Counted from the first letter of the stretch, positions 16,582-26,125 are shown. The stretch: 64,000 nucleotides of DNA from Bradyrhizobium sp. 199 (GCF_023073355.1 NZ_JADPJI010000008.1:434001-498000), one strand, 5' to 3'. Notes: a model not told the origin generated them from the sequence alone. Made by a program: numbers and translations.

Positions 16582-17559
16582 CTACAGCCACTTCTTCAAC
16601 TTGAAGATCCAGTACGGGACGATCGCGGCGATCAGCATCATCACCAGCGCCATCGGATAGCCGTGCACCCATTCGAGTTCCGGCATCACCTTGAAGTTCA
16701 TGCCGTAGATCGAGGCGATCAGCGTCGGCGGCATCAGGACGACGGCCATGACCGAGAACAGCTTGATGATGTTGTTCTGCTCGAGATTGACGACGCCGAG
16801 CATGGCGTCGAGCACGAAGGTGATCTTGTTGGAAAGATAGGAGGCGTGATCGGTCAGGGAGGCGACGTCGCGCTGCATGGTCTTGAGCTGCTCGCGCATG
16901 TCCTTCGACCATTTTATGCCTTCGACCACCGCCGAGAGGAAGGTGACGACGCGGCCGATCGACACCAGGCTCTCGCGAACCTTCGAGGTCAGATCGCCCT
17001 TGCGGCCGATCGAGATCAGGATCTGGGAATATCGCTTGGCCTGCCCGTGACGCGCGCTCTCGGGCTCGAAGATGTCGTGGCTGACCTGGTCGATCTCGGC
17101 GCCGCATCGCTCCAGGATGTCGGCGCAGCGGTCGATCACGGCGTCCAGCAGCTCCATCAGCACCATCTCGCCGGTGATCGCGGGCGTGCAGGAGCGGGCA
17201 AGCTTGGCCTCCACCAGGGCGAAAGGCTTGGGCAGATCGTAGCGCACCGTCACGAGGCGGTGGTCGCCGAGAATGAACGTCACTGCCGTGGTCCGGGGCA
17301 TGTCGGTATCGGAGTGGCACATCAGGGTCGCGGTCATGTAGCGCGCGCCGTTCTCGATATAGAGACGGCTGGAGATCTCGATCTCCTGCATGTCTTCGCG
17401 GGTCGGGATGGCGATGCCCGCGAGCCGCTCCACTGCCTTGTCCTCGGCCGCGGTCGGGTTGACGAGATCGATCCAGACCGCGCTCTCCGGCAACACCGTA
17501 AGGTCCTCGACGACCGCCTTCTTGAGGGAGGACTCGGAGGGAACAAACACAGAAAACAT
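16582..17559 (-). CDS. corA: CorA-family magnesium/divalent cation transporter
   Basis: About 325 residues. The long N-terminal cytoplasmic funnel domain is soluble. Two helices at the C-terminus (about 265-285 and 298-318) enclose the signature YGMNF, the GMN selectivity motif of the CorA superfamily. The extreme C-terminus is basic (KLKKWL), as in CorA. I start at the ATG at 17559, which has GGAG six bases upstream; an in-frame TTG two codons earlier is less likely. It forms a pentameric Mg2+ channel in the inner membrane. Monocistronic. Confidence 0.93.
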   Translation of the reverse strand: MFSVFVPSESSLKKAVVEDLTVLPESAVWIDLVNPTAAEDKAVERLAGIAIPTREDMQEIEISSRLYIENGARYMTATLMCHSDTDMPRTTAVTFILGDHRLVTVRYDLPKPFALVEAKLARSCTPAITGEMVLMELLDAVIDRCADILERCGAEIDQVSHDIFEPESARHGQAKRYSQILISIGRKGDLTSKVRESLVSIGRVVTFLSAVVEGIKWSKDMREQLKTMQRDVASLTDHASYLSNKITFVLDAMLGVVNLEQNNIIKLFSVMAVVLMPPTLIASIYGMNFKVMPELEWVHGYPMALVMMLIAAIVPYWIFKLKKWL

Positions 17560-17894
17560 GCACAACTCCAGAGAACCTGCGTCGGATGACAGCCCTTAGC
17601 GCGATTCTGACAAGTTCACGATGACAACCGGATCAACGAGGCGTTTGCCCTTGTGGCGACGCCATGGCTTGACTGTGGCACGGAATCGACAGTCGGACGC
17701 TCCTTGCCCGAAAATCTCCAAGGCGCCGTGAAATTTGCGGCAAAAAAGCCACAGCCACGATCTTGCAGCGCGGGAGAAGGGCTTCAGTGCTGGAATTGTG
17801 GCAGATTTCAACCATAATGGGATTAACGGAGTCGAGGAACTTGGGCGCTAAACTCAGGTCTTCCGCACGGTATTGTTTTGATTGGAACCAAATC
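17560..17894. other. Intergenic region with a possible stress promoter
   Basis: No gene is supported between the divergent corA and L,D-transpeptidase genes. A GGAAC-N16-GGTC element at 17836-17860 resembles an EcfG-type promoter with one mismatch in the -10 box, 34 bases before the transpeptidase start. This is weak evidence by itself. Confidence 0.35.
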
Positions 17895-18581
17895 ATGTCG
17901 TCGCTGAAAGTTAAGCTGGTAATTCTGGCCGCGGGCCTGATGCTGTCGGGCTGCATGCAGGCCACGCATTTCGAGGCGACCGACACCAAGGCGTTCAAGC
18001 CGAAGGACAAGGAATTGCTCGCCAAGGTCCGGTACGAGAATACGCCGGTCGCGGAGCCGTTCCGCCGCGCCATCGTGCAGTACCACCGCAAGGAATCGCC
18101 AGGGTCGATCGTGGTCGATTCCGACAATCACTATCTCTATTACGTGTTGGATGGCGGCAAGGCGATCCGTTACGGCATCACCGTCGGCGAAGAGGCCATG
18201 GCCTGGTCGGGCATTGCCAAGGTCGGCAGCAAGACCGAGTGGCCGGCGTGGCACCCCACCCCCGGCGAAATTTCGCGCCTGGGCGTGCCGACCTATGTCG
18301 CACCCGGCCCCGACAATCCGATGGGCTCTCGCGCGATTTACCTCTATTCTGGCGGAAAGGACACGTTGTTCCGCATCCACGGCACCAACCAGCCGGAATA
18401 TATCGGCGCCTCGATCTCGTCAGGCTGCATCCGCCTGACCAACGAGGACGCGATCGATCTCTATGACCGCGTCAAGGTCGGCACTCTCGTCGTGGTGCTG
18501 GAGCCGAAGCATGGCGACTCGCCCTACAATTCGCGGCTTGCACTCGGCGGCAGCCAAACCGGCCAGGCTGGCAGCTACTGA
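17895..18581 (+). CDS. L,D-transpeptidase (YkuD domain) lipoprotein
   Basis: 228 residues. The start at 17895 gives a lipoprotein signal (VILAAGLMLSGC). The YkuD catalytic domain spans about 65-205, with the His and Cys motifs in RIHGTN and SSGCIRLTNEDAIDLYDRV. It would form 3-3 peptidoglycan cross-links or attach proteins to the wall. The lipobox is followed by Met, not Asp, so outer-membrane sorting is likely. A strong terminator follows 26 bases after the stop. Confidence 0.93.
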   Translation: MSSLKVKLVILAAGLMLSGCMQATHFEATDTKAFKPKDKELLAKVRYENTPVAEPFRRAIVQYHRKESPGSIVVDSDNHYLYYVLDGGKAIRYGITVGEEAMAWSGIAKVGSKTEWPAWHPTPGEISRLGVPTYVAPGPDNPMGSRAIYLYSGGKDTLFRIHGTNQPEYIGASISSGCIRLTNEDAIDLYDRVKVGTLVVVLEPKHGDSPYNSRLALGGSQTGQAGSY

Positions 18582-18606
18582 TCGCCTCCAAAACCTCTGA
18601 GATCCA

Positions 18607-18636
18607 AAAGCGCCGGTTTCACCGGCGCTTTTTTGT
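18607..18636 (+). terminator. Intrinsic terminator after the L,D-transpeptidase gene
   Basis: AAGCGCCGG-TTTCA-CCGGCGCTT hairpin followed by TTTTTTG. It overlaps the last codons of the convergent extensin-like gene, whose tail lies inside the hairpin. Confidence 0.9.
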
Positions 18637-19686
18637 TGCCGGCTTGTGCGGTTGGGACTTGCCGCCATCGGCCGCCGGCTTCTCCGCAGGTGCTGGAGAC
18701 TTTTCAGCCGCCTCGTCGTCAGCGCCTTCCTGTGCCTCGGGCTTGCCCGCGACGGCGCGCGGCGGCGCCGCCTCGGGGCGTTCGGCCGGCAGCAGCGGAG
18801 CGACCTGCGGCAGCGGATCCCAGACATTCCACTGGCAGATCCGGTAGTCGTTGCGCCGCTGCGCCAGGTCGAGATGGATATGGTCCTCGTGGTACCAGTC
18901 CGAACCCGGGCCGAGCACGGTGGAAAACCGCGTGCAGACTGACTGCAGCACGCGCTCGCGCACTTCGCGCGACATGGCGCGGTCGGTGAGGCCGATCGAT
19001 TGTCCGTTGGCCAGCTTGATGGCACGGACGTCGATCGCATTGGCCTTGCCGTGCTCCGACAGCATCGCGCCGATGACGCGGTTGCGGCCGCGGCACTCGA
19101 AGCTATCGAAATTATCGAGTTCGCCAATGGTCGAGCCGAGGCTGGTGGCCAGCGGCACCATGTCCTTGCGCAGCCAATCAGCGATCGCGGACGCCATGGT
19201 GCAGCGGAGAATCGCCGCCGGCTTGACCGTTACCTTGCGCTTGTCCGGCAGCACGATGGCTTCCAGCCGCACCAGATCCTCGCCACCGCAGGCGCCGGGG
19301 CCGCGGATGTCGGGAATTGAGGGCGCGATCGCGATCTCCTCGGTCAGCGCGAGACGGCAGGCCGAGACCGGCTTCTGGGCCGGCTGCGCAGCCTCGGCAG
19401 GCTTGTCGGCGCCCGGCTTATCCTCTTCCGGCGGCGCCTCGTCCAATGCTTTGGGCGCCTCCTCGGGGCGCGGTCTCGGCAGCGGGATCTTGGCGGAATG
19501 AACCGCTACGCGCGGCCGTGGTGCGGCGATACCGAAGATATCCAGCGGGGAAGCATGTTTACGCGCCTCCGCCCTCTCGGCCAGCAGGAGCGATAGGCCG
19601 AGCGCGGCGGTAACCATTGCCGCGCCAGCGGACATATAGCCGCGACAAGACCATTTGCGGCGAAACTCCGGCAGGCTAGAACTCAT
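18619..19686 (-). CDS. Extensin-like family protein (secreted or membrane-anchored)
   Basis: 355 residues from the ATG at 19686. A hydrophobic segment at about 18-36 acts as signal or anchor. A Pro/Glu/Ala-rich linker follows (about 55-110). The conserved domain at about 110-295 carries CRLALTEEIAIAPSIPDI, a FECRGRNRVIGAMLSEHGKA segment and a C-terminal WYHEDHIHLDL motif. The His/Asp pattern resembles D,D-carboxypeptidases of the VanY/M15 type, hinting at a peptidoglycan function. The Ala/Pro/Lys-rich tail is low complexity. Convergent with the L,D-transpeptidase gene. Confidence 0.85.
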   Translation of the reverse strand: MSSSLPEFRRKWSCRGYMSAGAAMVTAALGLSLLLAERAEARKHASPLDIFGIAAPRPRVAVHSAKIPLPRPRPEEAPKALDEAPPEEDKPGADKPAEAAQPAQKPVSACRLALTEEIAIAPSIPDIRGPGACGGEDLVRLEAIVLPDKRKVTVKPAAILRCTMASAIADWLRKDMVPLATSLGSTIGELDNFDSFECRGRNRVIGAMLSEHGKANAIDVRAIKLANGQSIGLTDRAMSREVRERVLQSVCTRFSTVLGPGSDWYHEDHIHLDLAQRRNDYRICQWNVWDPLPQVAPLLPAERPEAAPPRAVAGKPEAQEGADDEAAEKSPAPAEKPAADGGKSQPHKPATKKRR

Positions 19687-19751
19687 GACAATTCTTTGGC
19701 CCAACGCTGAGAGCGACAACGCGCCCGGCGACTTCTCGGAGGAACGTGAGA

Positions 19752-21380
19752 ATGCTTGGTTTGATGCAAGATTGGCCCCTGCTCTGCCACCGGATCATCG
19801 AACACGCCGCCAAAATTCATGGCAAGCAGGAGGTGGTCACACGCTCGGTCGAGGGACCGATCCACCGCACCAACTACGCCGATATCCACAAGCGTGCGCT
19901 CAAGGTCTCGCAGGTGCTGGAGCGCGACGGCATCAAGCTCGGCGACCGTGTCGCAACGATTGCCTGGAACACCTGGCGCCATCTCGAGGTGTGGTACGGC
20001 ATCATGGGGATCGGCGCCATCTGCCATACCGTCAATCCCCGCCTTTTCCCCGAGCAGATCGCCTGGATCATCAACCATGCCCAGGACCGCATCGTGATGA
20101 CCGACATCACCTTCGTTCCGGTCCTGGAGAAGATCGCCGACAAGCTGACAAGCGTTGAACGCTACGTCGTGCTGACCGACAAGGCGCACATGCCGCAGAC
20201 GACGCTGAAGAATGTGGTCGCCTACGAGGACTGGATTGCGGAGGCCGACGGCAAATTCAAATGGAAGGACTTTGACGAGAACACGGCAGCCGCCATGTGT
20301 TACACGTCAGGCACGACGGGTGACCCGAAAGGTGTGCTGTATTCGCATCGCTCCAACGTGCTGCACGCGCTGATGGCCAACAATGTCGATGCGCTCGGCA
20401 CCAGCGCCTCCGAGACGATGCTGCCTGTGGTTCCGCTGTTCCATGCCAACAGCTGGGGCATCGCGTTCTCCGCGCCGTCGCAGGGCACCAAGCTGGTCAT
20501 GCCCGGCGCCAAGCTCGACGGCGCCTCGGTCTATGAGTTGCTCTCGACCGAGAAGGTGACGCACACTGCCGGCGTTCCGACGGTGTGGCTGATGCTGCTC
20601 CAGCACATGGCGGCCAACAATCTGAAGCTGCCGGACCTCAAGATGGTGATCTGCGGCGGCTCGGCGATGCCGCGCTCGATGATCAAGGCCTTCCTCGATA
20701 TGGGCTCGAATGTCCGCCACGCCTGGGGCATGACCGAGATGAGCCCGATCGGCACCGTCGCTGCGCTGAAGCCGCCATTCCAGAATACCACCGGCGATGC
20801 ACGGCTCGACGTGCTGCAGATGCAGGGCTATGCGCCCTTCGCGGTCGAGATGAAGATCACCGACGATGCCGGCAAGGAGCTGCCCTGGGACGGCAAGACC
20901 TTCGGCCGCCTCAAGGTGGCCGGCCCGGCCGTCGCCAAGGCCTATTACCGGGTGGATGCCACCATCCTCGACGAGGACGGCTTCTTCGACACCGGCGACG
21001 TCTCGACCATCGACGAGGACGGCTACATGCGGATCACCGACCGCTCCAAGGACGTGATCAAGTCCGGCGGCGAGTGGATCTCCTCGATCGACCTCGAAAA
21101 TCTCGCGGTCGGCCATCCGGCCGTGGCGGAAGCTGCCGTGATTGGCGTATTCCACCCCAAATGGGACGAGCGGCCGCTGCTGATCGTGCAGCTCAAGCAG
21201 GGCCAGCAGGCCACGCGCGAGGACATCCTGAAATACATGGACGGCAAGATCGCCAAATGGTGGATGCCCGACGACGTCGCCTTCGTTGAGGGGATTCCGC
21301 ATACCGCCACGGGCAAGATCCTGAAGACGGCGCTGCGCGACCAGTTTAAGGATTACCGCTTCCCGAATGCGGCGGCGTAA
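19752..21380 (+). CDS. Fatty acyl-CoA synthetase (AMP-forming)
   Basis: 542 residues from the ATG at 19752, preceded by GGAGGA. The AMP-binding P-loop is YTSGTTGDPKGV (about 188-199). Other conserved parts are HAWGMTEMSP, the TGD motif in FFDTGDVSTID, and KSGGEWISS with the GK lysine near the C-terminus (TATGKILKT). The family activates medium- or long-chain fatty acids to acyl-CoA for beta-oxidation. Length and the N-terminal MQDWPLLCHRIIEHAAK pattern fit the dimethylsulfoniopropionate or fatty-acid ligase-like group; chain length is not determinable here. Confidence 0.92.
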   Translation: MLGLMQDWPLLCHRIIEHAAKIHGKQEVVTRSVEGPIHRTNYADIHKRALKVSQVLERDGIKLGDRVATIAWNTWRHLEVWYGIMGIGAICHTVNPRLFPEQIAWIINHAQDRIVMTDITFVPVLEKIADKLTSVERYVVLTDKAHMPQTTLKNVVAYEDWIAEADGKFKWKDFDENTAAAMCYTSGTTGDPKGVLYSHRSNVLHALMANNVDALGTSASETMLPVVPLFHANSWGIAFSAPSQGTKLVMPGAKLDGASVYELLSTEKVTHTAGVPTVWLMLLQHMAANNLKLPDLKMVICGGSAMPRSMIKAFLDMGSNVRHAWGMTEMSPIGTVAALKPPFQNTTGDARLDVLQMQGYAPFAVEMKITDDAGKELPWDGKTFGRLKVAGPAVAKAYYRVDATILDEDGFFDTGDVSTIDEDGYMRITDRSKDVIKSGGEWISSIDLENLAVGHPAVAEAAVIGVFHPKWDERPLLIVQLKQGQQATREDILKYMDGKIAKWWMPDDVAFVEGIPHTATGKILKTALRDQFKDYRFPNAAA

Positions 21381-21392
21381 AGCCTTGCACGA

Positions 21393-21499
21393 CCGTCATT
21401 CCGGGATGGTCCGAAGGACCAGACCTCAGGTGCGCAATTGCGTACCGGGGAATCTCGAAATTCCGGGCTCGATGCTGCGCATCGCCCCGGAATGACGGG
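21393..21499. repeat. Dispersed palindromic repeat, family B (enlarged variant)
   Basis: Same outer arms as the copy at 9459 (CCGTCATTCCGGGA and CCCCGGAATGACGGG), but with about 25 extra bases including GGTGCGCAATTGCGTACC, itself an imperfect palindrome. It follows the acyl-CoA synthetase stop. Confidence 0.88.
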
Positions 21500-21607
21500 C
21501 AGTAACGGCCCGCCTCCCTTGAATTTGCCCCCGCGCCGTGGTCTCAACGGCCCATCGTCGCGCCAAATCGGCCGGCATCGCTCCAAAACTCCGGCAGAGC
21601 TCACTCG

Positions 21608-22462
21608 ATGGCCCGCAGGTTTTCCGCTCCCTATCAGTCGGAGCCCGTGTCCAGCCTCGCGAACTGGGCGCGCAATCTGGCCGTGTTCGCGGTGGTGGCG
21701 GTGGTGGTGTCGGTCATCGTCGTCCGCTTCGATTTCCTGGAGCCAAAGCCGGCGCTCGCGACCTTCTTCGGCGGCCTCGCGATCGCCGGCCTCTCGATCC
21801 TGTTCGGGCTCGCCGGCTTTGCCGCGATCTGGCAGAACGGCTCGCGCGGCATGGCGCGCATCCTGCTCGCCCTCCTGATCGACGGGGCGATCCTTGCCTA
21901 CCCCGCCTATCTCGGCCTGCAATATCGCAAGCTGCCGGCGATCCACGACATCACCACCGACCCGATCGATCCGCCGCGTTTCGAGGCGTTGGCGCGCCTG
22001 CGCACCGGCGAGGGCACCAACACCGCGGTCTATGCCGGCCTCTATTCGGCGGAGCAGCAGCGCCACTTCTACCCTGATATCGAGCCCGTCGAGCTCGAAA
22101 TTTCCGTCGACCGCGCCTATGCGATCGCGCTGCAGCTCGTCAACAAGCGCAAATGGATCGTCATCGACGAGCGCCCACCGCAGCCGCCGCGCCGCATCGG
22201 CCGCATCGAGGCGGTGGCGCGCACGCCGATCATGGGTTTTCGCGAGGACATTTCGATCAGATTCGTGGCGGACGGCGATGACTCCCGCGTCGATATCCGC
22301 TCGGCCTCGCGCAATTTCGACAGCGATCTCGGCAGCAACGCCGCGCGCGTCAAAAAATTCATCGACGATCTCAACACCGCGGCAGACGCCGACGCGCTCA
22401 AACCGGTGAAGAAGACGCCGGTCGCGCCGCCGAAGGCACCGGCAAAGACGGTGAAGAAGTGA
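21608..22462 (+). CDS. DUF1499 membrane protein
   Basis: 284 residues. Three hydrophobic helices lie at about 20-42, 50-74 and 80-102. The soluble DUF1499 domain then runs from about 110 to 265, starting IHDITTDPIDPPRF, with an internal VYAGLYSAEQQRHFYPDI and the conserved RIGRIEAVARTPIMGFREDISIR-type core and VDIRSASR. The C-terminal tail is Lys/Pro/Ala-rich. DUF1499 proteins are common in proteobacteria and have no assigned role. Confidence 0.85.
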   Translation: MARRFSAPYQSEPVSSLANWARNLAVFAVVAVVVSVIVVRFDFLEPKPALATFFGGLAIAGLSILFGLAGFAAIWQNGSRGMARILLALLIDGAILAYPAYLGLQYRKLPAIHDITTDPIDPPRFEALARLRTGEGTNTAVYAGLYSAEQQRHFYPDIEPVELEISVDRAYAIALQLVNKRKWIVIDERPPQPPRRIGRIEAVARTPIMGFREDISIRFVADGDDSRVDIRSASRNFDSDLGSNAARVKKFIDDLNTAADADALKPVKKTPVAPPKAPAKTVKK

Positions 22463-22469
22463 CGGAACG

Positions 22470-23393
22470 CTACGCGTTCGCCATCCGATACGACCCGCCG
22501 ATCACCGGATCGCCCTCGGTCGCGACGACACCGCGGGCGACCAGGTCTTCCAGGTGCGCCAGCACGGAATAGCCGGCGGCCGTCGTGAGCCTCGGATCGA
22601 TGCCGATATAGATCGCGCGGACCATGGTCGGGATGTCGGTCTCGCCCTTGGCGAGGCGGTGCAGGATCGAGGCCTCACGCGCCTTGCGGTGACGGATCAG
22701 GAAGCGAACGAAGCGCCGGCCGTCGGGAATCTCGGGGCCGTGGCCGGAGAAATAGAGATCTTCCTCGCGTGCCGCGAGCCGGTCGAGCGAGTCCATGTAG
22801 TCGATCATCGAGCCGTCGGGCGGCGCCACGATCGAGGTGGACCAACCCATCACGTGATCGCCGACGAAGTTGAACTTCCGCTCCGGCCAGGCGAATGCCA
22901 GATGATTGGCGGTGTGCCCCGGCGTCGCCACGGCCTCGAGCCGCCAGCCATCGCCTTCGACGAGATCGCCATCTGCGAGGTGGACGTCCGGTGCAAAATC
23001 GCGGTCGGCGCCGGATTCCGGATTGTGTTTCTCGCTCTCGAAACGCGGGCGCGAGGCCCGGTGCGGGCCTTCGGCGTAAACAGGTGCCCCTGTGGCCTGC
23101 TTGATCCGTGCGGTGTTCGGCGAATGGTCGCGATGGGTGTGGGTGACAAAGATATGGCTCACCGTCTCGCCGCGCACGGCATCGAGCAGCGCAGCCGCAT
23201 GCGCCGCATCATCCGGACCGGGATCGATGATCGCGACGTTGCCGTTGCCCACGATGTAGCTGACCGTGCCGGTGAAGGTGAACGGGCTCGGATTGTCGCA
23301 GAGCACGCGGCGCACACCGGGCCGGACTTCCTCGACGATGCCGGCTTTCAGCGGAAAGTTGCGATTGAACGGGACGTCGTCATTGTCGGACAT
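22470..23393 (-). CDS. MBL-fold metallo-hydrolase (LACTB2-like)
   Basis: 307 residues from the ATG at 23393, which has GAAGAAG just upstream. Metal-binding motif HTHRDHS is at about 97-103, the next His is in TPGHTANHL, an Asp in NFVGDHVMGWS, and the last His in YFSGHGPEI. A winged-helix C-terminal domain (about 225-300; LTTAAGYSVLAHLEDLVARG) is typical of the LACTB2/endoribonuclease-like group. RNase or thioester hydrolase activity is possible. The 3' end is convergent with the DUF1499 gene, 7 bases apart. Confidence 0.88.
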   Translation of the reverse strand: MSDNDDVPFNRNFPLKAGIVEEVRPGVRRVLCDNPSPFTFTGTVSYIVGNGNVAIIDPGPDDAAHAAALLDAVRGETVSHIFVTHTHRDHSPNTARIKQATGAPVYAEGPHRASRPRFESEKHNPESGADRDFAPDVHLADGDLVEGDGWRLEAVATPGHTANHLAFAWPERKFNFVGDHVMGWSTSIVAPPDGSMIDYMDSLDRLAAREEDLYFSGHGPEIPDGRRFVRFLIRHRKAREASILHRLAKGETDIPTMVRAIYIGIDPRLTTAAGYSVLAHLEDLVARGVVATEGDPVIGGSYRMANA

Positions 23394-23413
23394 GGCTTCT
23401 TCTTTGTTCTTTG

Positions 23414-23495
23414 ACGTCATTCCGGGGCGCCCGAAGGGCGAACCCGGAATCTCGAGATTCCGGGTTCGATGCTTCGCATCGCCCCGGAATGACGG
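23414..23495. repeat. Dispersed palindromic repeat, family B
   Basis: Arms ACGTCATTCCGGGGC and GCCCCGGAATGACGG surround CCGGAATCTCGAGATTCCGG, identical in the centre to the copy at 9459. It separates gcdH from the metallo-hydrolase gene. Confidence 0.9.
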
Positions 23496-23504
23496 AGAAC
23501 ATAC

Positions 23505-24719
23505 TCAGAAAAACGCCTGAATGCCCGTGATCGCGCGCCCCAGGATCAGGGCGTGGACGTCGTGGGTGCCCTCGTAGGTATTCACCGTCTCGAGGTTATG
23601 GACGTGACGCATCACGTGGTATTCAATCGAAATGCCGTTGCCGCCGTGCATGTCGCGGGCGACACGGGCGATGTCGAGAGCCTTGCCGCAATTGTTGCGC
23701 TTCATGATCGAGATCATCTCGGGCGCGAACTTGCCCTCGTCCATCAAGCGGCCGACGCGAAGCGAGCCCTGCAGGCCGAGTGCGATCTCGGTCTCCATGT
23801 CGGCGAGCTTCTTCTGCACGAGCTGGGTCGCGGCGAGCGGCTTGCCGAACTGCTTGCGGTCGAGCGTGTACTGGCGCGCGCGATGCATGCAGTCCTCGGC
23901 AGCGCCAAGCGCGCCCCAGGAGATGCCGTAGCGGGCGCGGTTGAGGCAGCCGAACGGTCCCTTCAGACCCGACACGTTGGGCAGCAGCGCGTCCTCCGGA
24001 ACCACCACGCCATCCATCACGACCTCGCCGGTGATGGAGGCGCGAAGCGAGAGCTTGCCGCCGATCTTGGGTGCCGAGAGGCCCTTCATGCCCTTCTCCA
24101 GCACGAAGCCGCGGATCTGGTTGTCGTGTGCGGCCGACTTGGCCCAGACCACGAACACGTCAGCGATCGGCGCGTTCGAGATCCACATCTTGCTGCCGGT
24201 GAGGCGATAGCCGTCAGAGACCTTTTCGGCGCGGGTCTTCATGCCGCCCGGATCGGAGCCGGCATCGGGCTCGGTCAGGCCGAAGCAGCCGACCCACTCG
24301 CCGCTGGCGAGCTTGGGCAGGTACTTCTTGCGCTGGTTCTCGTCGCCATAGGCGTAGATCGGGTACATCACCAGCGAGGACTGCACCGAGTTCATCGAGC
24401 GATAGCCGGAATCGACCCGCTCGATCTCGCGCGCGACGAGGCCGTAGGCGACGTAGCTCGCATTGGCACAGCCATACTCTTCCGGCAGCGTGATGCCGAT
24501 CAGGCCGAGCTCGCCCATCTCGTTGAAGATCTCGCGGTCGGTCGTCTCCTCGAGATACGCCTTGGTGATGCGCGGCAGCAGCTTGTCCTGGGCATAGGCG
24601 CGAGCGGTGTCGCGCACCATGCGCTCATCTTCGGTGAGCTGCTCGTCGAGCAGGAACGGATCGTCCCATTGGAAAGAAGCCGCAGCCGGCTTGTCCTTGG
24701 CCTGAGGGCGCACGCTCAT
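23505..24719 (-). CDS. gcdH: Glutaryl-CoA dehydrogenase (acyl-CoA dehydrogenase family)
   Basis: 404 residues. Acyl-CoA dehydrogenase signatures: CFGLTEPDAGSDPGGM at about 146-161, and the C-terminal NTYEGTHDVHALILGRAITGIQAF that holds the catalytic Glu and is characteristic of GcdH. The SGYRSMNSVQSSLVMYPI segment carries the Arg that recognises the glutaryl carboxylate. The enzyme oxidises and decarboxylates glutaryl-CoA to crotonyl-CoA in lysine, tryptophan and aromatic catabolism. Monocistronic here. Confidence 0.92.
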   Translation of the reverse strand: MSVRPQAKDKPAAASFQWDDPFLLDEQLTEDERMVRDTARAYAQDKLLPRITKAYLEETTDREIFNEMGELGLIGITLPEEYGCANASYVAYGLVAREIERVDSGYRSMNSVQSSLVMYPIYAYGDENQRKKYLPKLASGEWVGCFGLTEPDAGSDPGGMKTRAEKVSDGYRLTGSKMWISNAPIADVFVVWAKSAAHDNQIRGFVLEKGMKGLSAPKIGGKLSLRASITGEVVMDGVVVPEDALLPNVSGLKGPFGCLNRARYGISWGALGAAEDCMHRARQYTLDRKQFGKPLAATQLVQKKLADMETEIALGLQGSLRVGRLMDEGKFAPEMISIMKRNNCGKALDIARVARDMHGGNGISIEYHVMRHVHNLETVNTYEGTHDVHALILGRAITGIQAFF

Positions 24720-24878
24720 GAAACGTCCTTTCGTCTGGTTCCGTCAAAATTTGCCCGACAAAGTAAAGCGCCGCGGCAACAAGTGCAATTGCAATACAGA
24801 CGTATGTATCTGCGTGAATCCCGAGCACGCGGATCGTGCCCGCGGAGGATGCGCCTCGCGCACCCCAGGATGACAGCG

Positions 24879-25955
24879 CTAGATTTCAAGCTGTTCGTTG
24901 GCGACGATCTCGATTCCGAAGCCCGAGAGGCCTTTGTAGTCGTGGACCGAGGAGGTGAGATGCCGGATCGAGCTGACGCCGAGGTCGCGCAAGATCTGCG
25001 CGCCGACACCGACTTCGCGCCACTGGCGGTTGCGGTCGGCCTCCGTCGCCGACTCGTCCGGCAGCGCCGCCACGGGCACGCCGGCCGCGCCGTCGCGCAA
25101 GTAGACCAGCACCCCACGGCCGGATTTCTTGAAATGCTCGAGCACGGCCGCCATGCGCTTGTGCCCGGTGAAGATGTCCTTGACGATGTTGGGCTTGTGA
25201 AAGCGGGTCAACACGTTCTTGCCGTCGCCGACGCCGTTATAGACGAAAGCGACGTGGGCGATGGAATCAAACGGCGAACGGTAGGCATAGCCTTGCAAGG
25301 GTCCGATCGGGCTTTCGGTGACGAAGGTCGAGACCCGCTCGATCAGCTTCTCACGCGCCTGGCGGTAGGCGATCATGTCCGCGATAGTGACGTGCTTGAG
25401 CTTGTGCTGCGCGGCGAAGCGGGCGACCTGCTCGCCCTTCATCACGCTGCCGTCGTCGTTCATCAATTCGCTGATGACGCCGACCGGCGGCAGTCCGGAG
25501 AGCTTGCAGAGATCGACGGCGGCCTCGGTATGGCCCGAGCGCAGCAGCACGCCGCCATCCTTGGCGATCAGCGGGAAGATGTGGCCGGGCCGGGCAAAAT
25601 CGTTGGCGCCGGCATTGGGATTGGACAGCGCGCGGCAGCACGAGGCGCGCTCTTCGGCGGAAATGCCGGTGCCGCCGTCGGGCTTGTAGTCGATCGAGAC
25701 CGTGAACGCAGTCGTGTGCGCGGAATCATTGTGGGCCACCATCGGATCGAGCCGCAGACGGCGTGCGTCCTCGGTGGTCACGGGCGCGCAGACAATGCCG
25801 GAGGTGTGGCGGATGATGAACGCCATCTTCTCGGCGGTGCAGAGCGAGGCGGCGACGATCAGATCGCCCTCGCCCTCGCGGTCGTCGTCGTCGGTGACGA
25901 CCACGAGCTCACCCCGGGCAAACGCCTGCAAGACTTCCTGAACGCTATCCGGCAT
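24879..25955 (-). CDS. ribB: 3,4-dihydroxy-2-butanone-4-phosphate synthase with degenerate GTP cyclohydrolase II-like domain
   Basis: 358 residues. The N-terminal 200 residues are a complete RibB: DDDDREGEGDLI, RHTSGIVCAP, RPGHIFPLIAKDGGVL and SGHTEAAVDLCKLSG hold the metal and substrate residues. The C-terminal 150 residues follow the GTP cyclohydrolase II fold, but the zinc site (C-x2-GDxF-x-S-x2-CDC) is replaced by NVLTRFHKPNIVKDIF without any Cys. The protein therefore should make only the riboflavin precursor DHBP. No FMN riboswitch is visible in the 170 bases upstream. Confidence 0.9.
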   Translation of the reverse strand: MPDSVQEVLQAFARGELVVVTDDDDREGEGDLIVAASLCTAEKMAFIIRHTSGIVCAPVTTEDARRLRLDPMVAHNDSAHTTAFTVSIDYKPDGGTGISAEERASCCRALSNPNAGANDFARPGHIFPLIAKDGGVLLRSGHTEAAVDLCKLSGLPPVGVISELMNDDGSVMKGEQVARFAAQHKLKHVTIADMIAYRQAREKLIERVSTFVTESPIGPLQGYAYRSPFDSIAHVAFVYNGVGDGKNVLTRFHKPNIVKDIFTGHKRMAAVLEHFKKSGRGVLVYLRDGAAGVPVAALPDESATEADRNRQWREVGVGAQILRDLGVSSIRHLTSSVHDYKGLSGFGIEIVANEQLEI

Positions 25956-26125
25956 TTCCCAATCTCTATCGGTTATGCCGGGAGGCTTAGCCGGACTTGA
26001 GCCGGGGCGCTAGTGTCCTGGACGCAACCACATATTCCGGGCCGCGGACCACCGGAGGGCCAGTGTGCACCGAAGACGCCGGGATATAGGCGCAGACAGC
26101 CGGAGAGGAAGGCGGCCGGCCGCCG

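Noticed and set aside
23553..26000. 815-codon plus-strand frame across gcdH and ribB
   Set aside because: It is antisense to two clear enzyme genes and spans their intergenic region; codon-position bias of the real genes explains it.
25956..26125. FMN riboswitch upstream of ribB
   Set aside because: I looked for the conserved FMN aptamer blocks on both strands and found none.
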